A stretch of 64,000 bases of DNA. It comes from Acetatifactor sp. GTDB taxonomy: Bacteria > Bacillota > Clostridia > Lachnospirales > Lachnospiraceae. A program made the translations under genes and the position numbers. Shown here piece after piece: positions 7,224-16,182 of this stretch. Every line of letters begins with the position of its first letter. The stretch's first letter is position 1. The notes beneath the pieces were generated by a model, which saw only the letters and a list, made by a program, of their open reading frames with translations, had not been told where the DNA came from and did no database searches. The stretch covers positions 1 to 64,000 of the forward strand of contig JAILHH010000025.1 in the NCBI GenBank assembly GCA_024695935.1, written 5' to 3'.

Positions 7224-7967
7224 CTATTTGCATCGTTGTTCAATAAGAACTCTAACTCGCTCCAAATCATTGGGTGTATCAACTGCAATTGTATCAGACT
7301 CAACCTCTACGTACTGTACTTTATAACCATTTTCTATAAATCGTAAAATCTCTATATCCTCAATAGCCTCAATCTTTGCTTTTCCATATTTACGTCCATA
7401 CTCACAAAAAAACTTAAGTGCTTCCGGTTTAAAGCCATACACACATACCTGCTTGTAGTATGAATAATCTATTTTACCTTTTGGATATGGAACAGCACTC
7501 CTGCTCAAAAAAACCCCAATGCCATCCTTATTAGTTATTACCTTTGGGACAGTAAAATTCACTACATCGACAGGATTATTAATCTTTGTCATCAGATTTG
7601 TGATCATCAATTCACTATCCGCATAAAATGGTTTTATCGCGGCTTGTATAGTTTCAGGTTCCAACAGTGGTTCATCACCCTGAATATTCACTATCAAATC
7701 AGCCTTTATCTTATCTGCAACTTCTCCTATTCTATCAGTTCCCGTCGGATGTTTATCTGACGTCATAACAACATCTATGCCATGCTTTTTGCATTCTTCC
7801 ATAATGCGAGCATCGTCTGTCGCTACATATACAGCCTCAAAATCATCCACTTTTTTACACTGCTGATAAACCCACCAAATCATCGGCTTACCGCAGATAT
7901 CTACCAGTGGCTTCCCGGGGAAACGCGAAGATTTGTACCTTGCAGGAATTACACCTATTATTTTCAT
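7224..7967 (-). CDS. kdsB: KdsB-like CMP-sugar (3-deoxy-manno-octulosonate type) cytidylyltransferase
   Basis: This 247-residue enzyme would activate an ulosonic acid with CTP. The CTP-binding start IPARYKSSRFPGKPL is at 7-21, GTDR at 76-79, NIQGDEP at 94-100, and IEDIEILRFIENG occurs near the C-terminus. Length and motif order match KdsB. Kdo itself belongs to Gram-negative lipid A, whereas this neighbourhood is Gram-positive in type, so the substrate is probably another 3-deoxy-2-keto acid made by the aldolase next door. No KdsA, KdsC or KdsD homologue lies in the window. The gene sits between the aldolase gene and a UDP-GlcNAc dehydratase gene on the same strand. Confidence 0.88.
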   Translation of the reverse strand: MKIIGVIPARYKSSRFPGKPLVDICGKPMIWWVYQQCKKVDDFEAVYVATDDARIMEECKKHGIDVVMTSDKHPTGTDRIGEVADKIKADLIVNIQGDEPLLEPETIQAAIKPFYADSELMITNLMTKINNPVDVVNFTVPKVITNKDGIGVFLSRSAVPYPKGKIDYSYYKQVCVYGFKPEALKFFCEYGRKYGKAKIEAIEDIEILRFIENGYKVQYVEVESDTIAVDTPNDLERVRVLIEQRCK

Positions 7968-7983
7968 GATTTTTTCCTTTCGT

Positions 7984-9024
7984 TCATTTGATATTTCTTA
8001 GTTCATCTTGAACATAATCTGTAGTCAGAATCTTCTTTACTGTACCTTCCACATCAAGTAGCTGAGTATTATGGCTCGTATATGCCTCATGAGCTTCAGT
8101 CTGCACCTGACCATGAATGAAATACTTATCATAATTTAAATCTCTGCCATCTGCTGCCACTCTATAATAGTTGCCCATATCTTCTGAACGTAGTCTCTCT
8201 TCACGTGTCATAAGCGTCTCATAAAGTTTCTCTCCATGTCTGGTACCTATAATATTTGTTCCTGTGTCCCCAAAAAGCTGCTGAACTGCCTTTGCAAGAT
8301 CTCCAATTGTTGATGCGTCTGCTTTCTGAATAAACAGATCTCCGGGATTTGCATGTTCAAACGCAAACTTAACTAAATCAACTGCCTCGTCCAGATTCAT
8401 AAGGAATCTGGTCATATCAGGATTAGTTATGGTGATAGGGTTTCCAGCCTTAATCTGATCAATGAAAAGCGGAATAACAGATCCTCTTGAGCACATAACG
8501 TTGCCATATCTGGTACAACAGATAACCGTGCCACCACGCTCAGCTGCCACACGGGCATTTGCTGAAATCACATGCTCCATCATAGCCTTTGAGATGCCCA
8601 TAGCATTGATGGGGTATGCTGCTTTATCGGTAGAGAGACATACTACTCTCTTAACCTTTGCATCTATTGCGGCATGGAGCATGTTATCGGTACCTTCGAT
8701 ATTGGTTCTAACTGCTTCCATAGGAAAAAATTCACATGACGGAACCTGTTTTAAAGCTGCTGCATGGAATACATAATCTACTCCATCCATTGCGTCACGG
8801 ATGGATCTTGGATTACGGACGTCACCAATATAAAACTTTACTTTTCCCGCAAACTCAGGGACTCTTGCCTGCAGGTCATGACGCATATCATCCTGCTTTT
8901 TCTCATCTCTTGAGAAAATCCTGATTTCTCCGATATCTGTGGACAGGAAATGCTTTAACACAGTGTTTCCAAACGAACCTGTTCCTCCGGTTATCATAAG
9001 TGTTGAATCTTTAAAAGTTGACAT
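7984..9024 (-). CDS. fnlA: UDP-GlcNAc 4,6-dehydratase/5-epimerase, FnlA/CapE type
   Basis: This 346-residue short-chain dehydrogenase has the NAD-binding motif TGGTGSFG at 12-19, IFSRDEKKQDDMR, then STDKAAYPINAMGISKAMME with the YxxxK-type region and TRYGNVMCSRGSVIPLF. The wording is closest to FnlA/CapE, the soluble enzymes that open the UDP-N-acetyl-L-fucosamine pathway. PseB is the nearest alternative. FnlB and FnlC partners are not visible here. A WbuB-like transferase at 25765-26970, of a type linked to fucosamine, fits this route. It differs from the membrane-anchored dehydratase at 38454-40397. Confidence 0.88.
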   Translation of the reverse strand: MSTFKDSTLMITGGTGSFGNTVLKHFLSTDIGEIRIFSRDEKKQDDMRHDLQARVPEFAGKVKFYIGDVRNPRSIRDAMDGVDYVFHAAALKQVPSCEFFPMEAVRTNIEGTDNMLHAAIDAKVKRVVCLSTDKAAYPINAMGISKAMMEHVISANARVAAERGGTVICCTRYGNVMCSRGSVIPLFIDQIKAGNPITITNPDMTRFLMNLDEAVDLVKFAFEHANPGDLFIQKADASTIGDLAKAVQQLFGDTGTNIIGTRHGEKLYETLMTREERLRSEDMGNYYRVAADGRDLNYDKYFIHGQVQTEAHEAYTSHNTQLLDVEGTVKKILTTDYVQDELRNIK

Positions 9025-9047
9025 GATTAGTTCCTTTCATTATTTCT

Positions 9048-9956
9048 TTATTCGAATAATTCCTCATATTTTTTTCTTTCTATGCAATCCAACAAACCAC
9101 CGTCTGTACAATTGTATATAAGAACGCCATTCATTTCACATAATTCTTTTATTTTTCTAAATACTTCGAATTGTTTGAACCCTGCCCTAAAACAATCCTC
9201 TACACTAGCCACTGTATTTATCTTTTTGTTCATATCTTTGCTTTTTTCATCTTGTTCAAATGCATACTTATTATCCGCTTCTTTCCCCGTTCTTTCATAT
9301 AAATCACTAATTATATTGGTACAGTCAACTCCCAAAAGATATATTTCAGAAAAACCCATATAAATAGCAGTATATATTGCCCATTGAACTACTGAACAAA
9401 AATTTCCAGGAACGTATCGTGTTATATCTACTGGTAATCTTTTATCTACATCAATTGGCAGGGATGGAATCAAATAACGTATCGTATATTTTTTGTCTAA
9501 ACCATTACGCTCCACAAATTGCTTTCCCTGAATGTTTACAAATATCGTAGGCATCTTATTCTGATTTCTTTGTAAATCAAACATTTTCAAAACAAGTTCA
9601 TTGCTTTGCGCACTATCATTCGCACGCAATAACGAAATTGAATCTAGGCAGAAGTGATAATCTGTATTCAATACGTCAAATTGCCCTAATTTACTTGCAT
9701 AATTAGTCGTCATAACATAATCATCCCTAAGTAAACTTAAATCTTGTTTGCATAAAGATGGACCATTTCCAAGAATAAATACTCGTTCGCCTTTATGTAT
9801 CCCTTTGAACTCTCTGTTTTTTATTAGCTCCATATTATAATCTGCGTAACATTTTTTTTTAGAAACAGACCTAATATAATACAAATACTTAGCCTTTTGA
9901 TAATCTGACAAAACCTTATCCCAAATATATTTCTTTATCACTTTAAAAATCTCCAT
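9048..9956 (-). CDS. DUF115 / MptE-like protein, probable glycosyltransferase
   Basis: This 302-residue protein has GERVFILGNGPSL at 56-68, TNYASKLGQFDVLNTDYHFC and EIYLLGVDCTN, the pattern of DUF115. That family includes flagellin Maf proteins, which attach nonulosonic acids, and shares its fold with GT42 sialyltransferases and MptE. A transferase role for a CMP-activated acid sugar fits the KdsB-like enzyme two genes away. Its start overlaps the ABC transporter end by 14 bases. There is no signal peptide, so it should be cytoplasmic. It could alternatively be a pyrophosphokinase-like enzyme. Confidence 0.72.
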   Translation of the reverse strand: MEIFKVIKKYIWDKVLSDYQKAKYLYYIRSVSKKKCYADYNMELIKNREFKGIHKGERVFILGNGPSLCKQDLSLLRDDYVMTTNYASKLGQFDVLNTDYHFCLDSISLLRANDSAQSNELVLKMFDLQRNQNKMPTIFVNIQGKQFVERNGLDKKYTIRYLIPSLPIDVDKRLPVDITRYVPGNFCSVVQWAIYTAIYMGFSEIYLLGVDCTNIISDLYERTGKEADNKYAFEQDEKSKDMNKKINTVASVEDCFRAGFKQFEVFRKIKELCEMNGVLIYNCTDGGLLDCIERKKYEELFE

Positions 9957-11682
9957 TTACTTTATTTATTGTTCCATTAGCAACTTCATATACACAATTA
10001 CAATTTCTAATTGTTGATAATCGATGTGCTATTATTATCATCGTTTTTTCATTTCTAAGGGACTCTATCGATTCCATAATAGCAGCCTCTGTTTCATTAT
10101 CAAGTGCAGACGTCGCTTCATCAAATATTAGTATTTCGGGATTCCCATAAAGTGCTCTTGCAATTCCTATTCGCTGACGCTGCCCTCCAGAAATCCTTAC
10201 TCCACGTTCACCAATTTGAGTATCCAGCCCTTTGGGCAATCTCCTAACGAAATCCTCCAATTGAGCCTTCGCTAATGCTCTCCATACGGCATCATCATTT
10301 TCATATTTCTCTTCGTTACCAAATACTACATTAGCTCTAATCGTATCATCAAGCATAAAAATCATCTGTGGAATATACCCAACATAAGACAACCACTCGT
10401 CATAGTTTTCAAATATATTAACTCCATCGCATAACACTTGTCCTTCATACGGTTTTAATAATCCTAAAATAATATCAACTACTGTAGTCTTTCCTGCACC
10501 TGATGGTCCAATTACCCCAACAGATGCCCCCTTTTCAATTACCATATTAGCCCTGTGGATTACGTCATTCTCAGTTTCCGGATATTTATATGATAAATCC
10601 TTTATTTCAATTCTATTAGTAAATACCAGCGGTTTCAGAGCCATACAGCTTGTCTTACAATCAACTTGATCAACATAATCTATATTTAACAGCAATGCGT
10701 CTAAAGCAGGTTCCAAAAAAGCAATTTGGTTAATTCCTGTAGCTATCCTATTCGTTGATGGCATTATTCTAACAGCTGCCATAGCAAATGCTGAAAGCAT
10801 TGTTGCCAAAGAACCCACATCATATCCTGCCAAAACCATCCCCAAAACTACTGATAGAATTGTACACATACATACTGTCTCAATCAATAATCTGGGAAGA
10901 TTTCCATATACATTATTCCGCCTTTCTGTTTCAATCAAGATCTTACCACATTCATCATATTTCTTCAAAAAATGATTCTCTGATTGTTGAATTTTAACCT
11001 CCTTTATACCATTGACAGACTGTAGCATCCATTTGTTTGCATTTTTTGCTGCATCCATCATATCTATTCCCATTTTATGCAATCTAGGTCTAAGCAGTTT
11101 TATTATTACTAATAACGTTAATCCTAACGTTACCGCAGTTATTAATGTTATCAATGGATTTAAAACAAATATAGCTATTATCAAAGTGCTAGAAACTATC
11201 AATTCTGTCGCTATTGATAAAATCGAAGTCAGCAAGCTATAACTGTTTCCTACGTCTGAGTTAATTATTCGTATTATTTCGCCTGATTCTATATGCAAAA
11301 AAAACTCATAAGGTCTACTTAAGTAAGTCTTTAGTAGTAAACTTCTAGTTTTAAACTTACTCTCAAAAGTAAACTTGTATTGGTAATTATATTCGAATAA
11401 TAAGAACAGATTTTTGCCAATAAAAGTTACAATAAGAGAGAGGAAGCACAACAATATAAACGATTTATTCGAAGAAATATTTAATAGTGTACAGATTTTT
11501 GAAATCATTTTATTAGTTACCATAACATTAGGTGTCATAAAAACTGCCACCAAAGGAATCATAAGCCCGACACTAAGTACTTCTAAAAATGCTCCTATGA
11601 TCATCAGCATAAACATAACGATCATTTTCCTCTTCTGTTTTCTATTAAATAACCTTAAAAGTTTTTTAAAACAACGTAACAT
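9943..11682 (-). CDS. ABC transporter (permease-ATPase fusion), PglK/MsbA-like glycolipid flippase
   Basis: This 579-residue half-transporter has about six membrane segments in the first 320 residues, then an ATPase domain with GPSGAGKTT (Walker A), SGGQRQRIGIARAL (signature) and LIFDEATSALDNETE (Walker B). The family exports lipid-linked material, as PglK does with the Campylobacter heptasaccharide. No Wzx flippase is encoded in the window, so this is the best candidate to move the undecaprenyl-linked glycan across the membrane. It is in the same direction as the sugar genes. A 459-base gap with a decayed ORF separates it from the upstream gene. Confidence 0.87.
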   Translation of the reverse strand: MLRCFKKLLRLFNRKQKRKMIVMFMLMIIGAFLEVLSVGLMIPLVAVFMTPNVMVTNKMISKICTLLNISSNKSFILLCFLSLIVTFIGKNLFLLFEYNYQYKFTFESKFKTRSLLLKTYLSRPYEFFLHIESGEIIRIINSDVGNSYSLLTSILSIATELIVSSTLIIAIFVLNPLITLITAVTLGLTLLVIIKLLRPRLHKMGIDMMDAAKNANKWMLQSVNGIKEVKIQQSENHFLKKYDECGKILIETERRNNVYGNLPRLLIETVCMCTILSVVLGMVLAGYDVGSLATMLSAFAMAAVRIMPSTNRIATGINQIAFLEPALDALLLNIDYVDQVDCKTSCMALKPLVFTNRIEIKDLSYKYPETENDVIHRANMVIEKGASVGVIGPSGAGKTTVVDIILGLLKPYEGQVLCDGVNIFENYDEWLSYVGYIPQMIFMLDDTIRANVVFGNEEKYENDDAVWRALAKAQLEDFVRRLPKGLDTQIGERGVRISGGQRQRIGIARALYGNPEILIFDEATSALDNETEAAIMESIESLRNEKTMIIIAHRLSTIRNCNCVYEVANGTINKVNGDF

Positions 11683-11769
11683 TTAAAACTCTCTATTCTT
11701 TTTAGTTTATTTTTAACAAAACCTTTGTAAAATCAGGCTTTGTTAAATTGGTTAATAAGTTACATATAT

Positions 11770-11991
11770 TCACAAAGTAAAGTATTCTGGATGTGAAGTG
11801 GCTTCTATGAGCCCTTTCAGATGAATAATGGTGCAAAAAGAAGAACGTCGCTGTTTTCCTTTATGAAGACCTTCTTCTCTTCCCACATCACCTACAGCAA
11901 CAAACCTCTCACGTATACCAGGATTGTCGTCCTCAGATGGGTCCTAAATTCCTTCGTTCTTCATATCCACAGTTAAGTGACGCTTATGCTC
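11770..11991 (-). pseudogene. Decayed coding remnant in the 11.7-12.1 kb gap
   Basis: The 459-base gap contains one coding-like minus-strand frame. It reads EHKRHLTVDMKNEGI, an in-frame stop, then PSEDDNPGIRERFVAVGDVG, REEGLHKGKQRRSSFCTIIH and LKGLIEATSHPEYFTL. Composition suggests a transposase or nuclease tail, but I cannot name the family. It has no start site. The rest of the gap shows nothing recognisable. Confidence 0.35.
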
Positions 11992-12141
11992 CTATTACAG
12001 TGTCTATGCCCTACATTAAATATCAACGCAGCTGCTGGCTCTACTTTGTTATATATTTTTGCATTCCTGTTTCACAGCACCTATCTTGGAAAACGCGTTC
12101 CTACTTTTTTGCTTAAGCGGCGGTTTGCTCCATTTTTATAA

Positions 12142-13143
12142 TTAAATTCTAAATAACTCTTTATAAGAATTGTATATTACATCATCCATGTTAACTAAAC
12201 TCTTTGCAATCTCATAATTCTCTTTTATTGCATCAATCTTAGACAAGTAAATCTCCTTTGTACATCCGTCAACAACAGCTGCTATTTCCGCCAAATCAGA
12301 ATACTTATCTATTATGATAAATCCCTCTGTATTGAAAATTTCTCCTATATTCATTGCTCCAGAGTAGATAGGAATAGTCATAGACACCATACAATTTAAA
12401 AGTTTTTCAGTAAAGTAGTATTCAGAAATCTCATTTTCTAATACAACACTAAACATATAATCTTCCAAAGCATACGAAGGTTTTACGGCTATGCCTCCAT
12501 CAAAATTACCAAACGTATCAATCGAAGTGTGTTCTTTCAAATATTGAGCTATCTCAATTCGCCTTTTGTGCGATTCTATTAATGTCTTGTTTGAAGATAC
12601 CATCGAAACTAATTTTGACTTTTTTTTGTATAACTCTTCATCCAATTTTCCTCCCCCCACATATGTTCCATACCATGCTCCCTGACCATAATACAATTTT
12701 GCATTTGGGTATGTATCACAAACTTTTTTTGAATGCGTAAATATCGCCTCATATTGTGCAATAAGATCTGGATTATTATATATTCTTTCGTACAAATCTG
12801 GCAAAAAGGCTTCTGGCTCTAATAGAATTCCAAATTTTTTTTTGCAAGTTGAAATAGGGCTAAAAATCTCATAATCGGTGTAAAAATGAATAGGAAGCAT
12901 ATAATTACTTCTATCCCAAAGTATACTGTTTGGATTCTGACCCGCCGTAAATGAGTATGAAAACTTCGCCGATTTGTCTTGCAAGTAAAAGACTCTCATT
13001 CTCTCTCCACTTGCATTATAGACACATGGCTCCGGAATATTTGATAGTGTCATTGCATATTGATACTCTTCTCTCTTTTTTCTATCACTTTCAAGACAAT
13101 ATGGAGCGTATTTGCGAATTATTTCCTTAATTTTCATTTTCAT
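12142..13143 (-). CDS. GT10 fucosyltransferase-like glycosyltransferase
   Basis: This 333-residue enzyme carries the family-10 C-terminal signature: KLVSMVSSNKT, then FGNFDGG, then YMFSVVLENEISEYYFTEKL and LLNCMVSMTIPIYSGA. These residues hold GDP-fucose in alpha-1,3-fucosyltransferases. I start it at the ATG at 13143, which has AAGGAAAG eight bases upstream and overlaps the acyltransferase stop. A longer frame from 13182 lacks a ribosome site. No GDP-fucose synthesis genes (gmd, fcl) lie in the window, so the donor is made elsewhere or differs. Confidence 0.75.
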   Translation of the reverse strand: MKMKIKEIIRKYAPYCLESDRKKREEYQYAMTLSNIPEPCVYNASGERMRVFYLQDKSAKFSYSFTAGQNPNSILWDRSNYMLPIHFYTDYEIFSPISTCKKKFGILLEPEAFLPDLYERIYNNPDLIAQYEAIFTHSKKVCDTYPNAKLYYGQGAWYGTYVGGGKLDEELYKKKSKLVSMVSSNKTLIESHKRRIEIAQYLKEHTSIDTFGNFDGGIAVKPSYALEDYMFSVVLENEISEYYFTEKLLNCMVSMTIPIYSGAMNIGEIFNTEGFIIIDKYSDLAEIAAVVDGCTKEIYLSKIDAIKENYEIAKSLVNMDDVIYNSYKELFRI

Positions 13144-13735
13144 GTTCTTTCCTTCTAACCCACTGCTTACTTGTAAAATCATAAACCTTTTTCACAATTG
13201 CCGGATTTCCTACAGCAACCGAATTATCTGGTATACTCTTCGTTACTACACTTCCGGCACCTACCACTACATTATCACCAATGTGGACACCCGGTAATAT
13301 AACAACCTTTTCACCAATCCATACATTATTTCCGATACTAACAGCCGCAATAACTAATGGCTGGTCTTTGATTAATACATTTTCTGACAAATCAAATCCA
13401 TGATTATGCGCAACAATTGTAACATCACTGGCAACACTTACGTTATTACCTATTGTTATATCACCACCTGCCAAAGCACTGAATCTATATCCTATTAGGC
13501 AATTATCTCCTATCGAAACTTGAGGTTTTTTATTGTCTCTATTAATGTATGTTTGTATTCTAGAATACTCAAGTATTACAGTGTTTTCCCCAATTCTAAT
13601 TGAATCTTCAGGGTATAGCACACAAGGCCTGCATATCTTGCTATTGTTGCCATGGTATATTCTTTTCATCATTACCTTCTGCTCATTTATTTTGTAATAT
13701 CCAACAAGTCTTCTAACTATTTTATGTATAATCAT
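13127..13735 (-). CDS. Hexapeptide-repeat (left-handed beta helix) acetyltransferase, possible FdtC/QdtC
   Basis: This 202-residue protein has repeated hexapeptide turns (IGENTVILEYSRI, IGDNCLIGYRFSA, IGNNVSVASDVTI, IGNNVWIGEKVVIL, IGDNVVVGAGSVV) and a typical acceptor loop with VAHNHGFDLSENVLIKD. Such trimeric enzymes move acetyl from acetyl-CoA. Position directly after the ketoisomerase and aminotransferase genes suggests N-acetylation of dTDP-Fuc3N or dTDP-Qui3N. The general motif also fits an O-acetyltransferase such as WbbJ. A formyltransferase for the same amino sugar is encoded nearby, so the final acyl group is uncertain. Confidence 0.82.
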   Translation of the reverse strand: MIIHKIVRRLVGYYKINEQKVMMKRIYHGNNSKICRPCVLYPEDSIRIGENTVILEYSRIQTYINRDNKKPQVSIGDNCLIGYRFSALAGGDITIGNNVSVASDVTIVAHNHGFDLSENVLIKDQPLVIAAVSIGNNVWIGEKVVILPGVHIGDNVVVGAGSVVTKSIPDNSVAVGNPAIVKKVYDFTSKQWVRRKEHENEN

Positions 13736-13773
13736 CCTTGCTCGCCTCAGAAAAAGTATTTTCCCTTAGAATT

Positions 13774-14190
13774 TCAATTCTCATTTTTGTCCTGACGCCT
13801 GATTAATTCAACAAATCTCTGATAATCCCTAATATAATCAGTTTCATCATAAATTTCAGATGCCAAAACTAATAGCACAGCATTCGTACTAAAGTCATAC
13901 ATCTCTCTCCAAACATCGTTCCCTATATACAATCCATATGTAGGAGAATCTAAACACACTTCTTTAGTAAGATAACCGTCATCTAAGTGTATTTTACATT
14001 TACCTTGAACACATATCAAAACCTGTTCTAAGTGCTTATGCGCATGATATCCACGTCGCACATTTTCTCCTGTTTCAAACATATAATATACTCTTTTAAT
14101 TTGAAACGGAATCTCCTTGTTCTCCTCAAGTGCAACTAACATTCCCCGATCGTCACCATGTTTTTGGAAATCTATCATTTTATAATTCAT
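13774..14190 (-). CDS. fdtA: dTDP-4-keto-6-deoxyglucose 3,4-ketoisomerase, FdtA-like cupin
   Basis: This 138-residue cupin has DDRGMLVALEE at 13-23, IKRVYYMF at 31-38, RGYHAHKHLEQVLICV at 46-61 with the catalytic HAH pair at 49 and 51, and LASEIYDETDYIRDY near the end. It matches FdtA/QdtA throughout and has the usual length. The DDRG motif resembles FdtA (DSRG in Aneurinibacillus) more than QdtA, from memory, which points to the galacto product and so Fuc3N. It lies 12 bases from the aminotransferase that would use its product. RmlA and RmlB, which supply the substrate, are not in the window. Confidence 0.9.
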   Translation of the reverse strand: MNYKMIDFQKHGDDRGMLVALEENKEIPFQIKRVYYMFETGENVRRGYHAHKHLEQVLICVQGKCKIHLDDGYLTKEVCLDSPTYGLYIGNDVWREMYDFSTNAVLLVLASEIYDETDYIRDYQRFVELIRRQDKNEN

Positions 14191-14202
14191 TTTTAAACCC
14201 CT

Positions 14203-15300
14203 CTAAAATTGATTTATAGCATAAATTATTCTTGAAATCTCGTCATCTTTCAATCCATAATACATTGGCAAGCTTATTTCCGTCTCTGCTATTTCTTCTG
14301 CCACTGGAAAATCCCCTTTTGTATAACCCAAATCAATATAGGCTTTCTGTAAATGTATCGGAATTGGATAATGCCGATTTGTATCTATTTGTTTCTCATT
14401 TAAGTACTGAACTAATTCCTTTCTGTAAAAACTTCGAATAGCAAATATATGCCATACCGAATCAAATCCATCCTCACATTGCGGAAGAACTATTTTATCA
14501 TTCTTAATCTCAGACAGATATCTCTGTGCAATTCTTTTTCGTTCATTATTCATCCTGTCGAGATGCGGCAGCTTTACTCTCAAAAACGCAGCTTGCATCT
14601 CGTCCAATCTTGAATTATTTCCACAATATATGTGATTATATTTCTTTTCAGAACCGTAATTAGACAAAACTCTAATCCTGGATGCAAGAGCGGCATCATT
14701 TGTTACCACAGCACCACCATCACCCAATGCTCCCAAATTTTTTCCAGGATAAAAACTAAAGCCGGCTGCATCACCAAATGTTCCTACCGACCGCCCTTTA
14801 TATCTTGCCCCGTGGGCCTGAGCGCAATCCTCAATTATCCTTAAATTGTTATCCTTTGCTATTCGATTTATAGCATCCATATCAGCTGGGCGTCCATACA
14901 AATGCACTGGAATAATAGCTTTCGTCCTCTCAGAAAGAACCGCTTCAATTTTAGTAACATCAATATTGTAACTGTTAATATCCGCGTCAACAAACACCGG
15001 CCTCGCTCCCACATATGTAACCGCTAATGCTGTTGCTATAAACGTATTTGCAGGAACAATGACTTCATCTCCCTCTCCAATTCCTAACGCTCTAAGTGAA
15101 AGCATTAACGCATCAAGTCCATTTCCACAACCAACAGCAAAATTGGCATCACAGTAATTCGCAAACTCCATCTCAAATGATTTATCTTCATCACCTAAAA
15201 CATACCAACTTTTTTCAAAAACTCTTTCATACGCTTCTTTTAGTTCTTCGCCTAACTCTAATTCTATAGTTTTAAATGAAACAAAAGGAATCCTCTCCAA
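14203..15300 (-). CDS. fdtB: PLP-dependent sugar 3-aminotransferase, FdtB/QdtB (DegT/DnrJ) type
   Basis: This 365-residue aminotransferase contains [20 protein letters not shown] (57-76), [28 protein letters not shown] and [17 protein letters not shown], with the PLP lysine near residue 185. The combination is typical of DegT/DnrJ enzymes acting on C3 of dTDP-3-keto-6-deoxyhexoses. It immediately precedes the ketoisomerase gene. I assign it to dTDP-3-amino-3,6-dideoxyhexose formation, with glutamate as the usual amino donor. The exact sugar (Fuc3N or Qui3N) follows the isomerase. Confidence 0.88.
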   Translation of the reverse strand: MERIPFVSFKTIELELGEELKEAYERVFEKSWYVLGDEDKSFEMEFANYCDANFAVGCGNGLDALMLSLRALGIGEGDEVIVPANTFIATALAVTYVGARPVFVDADINSYNIDVTKIEAVLSERTKAIIPVHLYGRPADMDAINRIAKDNNLRIIEDCAQAHGARYKGRSVGTFGDAAGFSFYPGKNLGALGDGGAVVTNDAALASRIRVLSNYGSEKKYNHIYCGNNSRLDEMQAAFLRVKLPHLDRMNNERKRIAQRYLSEIKNDKIVLPQCEDGFDSVWHIFAIRSFYRKELVQYLNEKQIDTNRHYPIPIHLQKAYIDLGYTKGDFPVAEEIAETEISLPMYYGLKDDEISRIIYAINQF

Positions 15301-15316
15301 AGTTCTATCCTTTCCA

Positions 15317-16168
15317 TCAAATCATTGATCTAATAAATCTTATTTTTTTTCTAATTTTTGTGTATAAGGTTCTCCAAAAAATCGGTTTCAGCATGTTAAA
15401 GGGAAATCCCTGCCTGAGCCCAAATTCAGGAACTAATTGATATGGATTATCCTCATCCATTATACCTCTAATCGAAAAATCTATATCAACTCCATACTTT
15501 GACGCAATTTCAATCGCTTTAGGATGCCATTTTGACCTCCAAATCACTCCGCCAAATATCGTATGCCATACCTCATATTTTGCTCCATCTTTTGTTAGCG
15601 CATATATTTCATCATGATATTTCCTGATTCGCACGCTTCCATTTACTTCAAATTCCCACGGAGTTTCAAAATCTCTAGTATACTTCATTAACTTATCCGT
15701 TCGCCAAATTCCGACCGCTGTTGTCAATCTATATTCACATTTTAAAGGCATAATACCGAATCCATCATATTTTTTACTTGCTTTCCCTACGAATGGATGC
15801 TGATGAAGATAAAATGCTGCTATTTTTTTATTGTCCTCCATCCATTTCATCGCTTTAACTATTATATCAGCATTCGTTATTGGCTCAAAAAGAATAAAAT
15901 CTTCAAGAATAGGTATAACGTAAGGAGTATCTATTTGTTTCAGCGATTTTCGTAGACGTTTTCCCCAGCAATCTTTTTTCCCCGATTTGTTCTTTACAAT
16001 ACGAATATTTAATCCTTCAAATGAATAATCCTTTGTTTGTGTATTCATTACAATACTGTATGGGCAATTCGGCCATTGTTTTTTCAAAGAAGTGAAAAAC
16101 AAATCCCAAACATCACTATATGCATCACACGTATTTACCAAAATGGTACATTTTTTATCATAATCCAT
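15317..16168 (-). CDS. Putative glycosyltransferase (GT-A-like, unassigned family)
   Basis: The product has about 283 residues. It has [19 protein letters not shown] at the start, [17 protein letters not shown], and [13 protein letters not shown] as a possible DxD-like metal site (EDF). It resembles the sugar-transferase proteins annotated only as hypothetical in other glycan clusters. I choose the ATG at 16168 because GGAG stands nine bases upstream. The ATG at 16183 overlaps the previous stop and has no ribosome site. It sits between a GT2 gene and the aminotransferase gene. Family assignment is tentative. Confidence 0.65.
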   Translation of the reverse strand: MDYDKKCTILVNTCDAYSDVWDLFFTSLKKQWPNCPYSIVMNTQTKDYSFEGLNIRIVKNKSGKKDCWGKRLRKSLKQIDTPYVIPILEDFILFEPITNADIIVKAMKWMEDNKKIAAFYLHQHPFVGKASKKYDGFGIMPLKCEYRLTTAVGIWRTDKLMKYTRDFETPWEFEVNGSVRIRKYHDEIYALTKDGAKYEVWHTIFGGVIWRSKWHPKAIEIASKYGVDIDFSIRGIMDEDNPYQLVPEFGLRQGFPFNMLKPIFWRTLYTKIRKKIRFIRSMI

Positions 16169-16182
16169 ACTGCATATCTCCA

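Noticed and set aside
7224-7967. True Kdo pathway of a Gram-negative lipopolysaccharide
   Set aside because: Backbone genes (CdaA/CdaR, HPr with Ser46, ComFC, YvyF-like) are Firmicute in type and no lipid A, KdsA or waa heptose genes are present.
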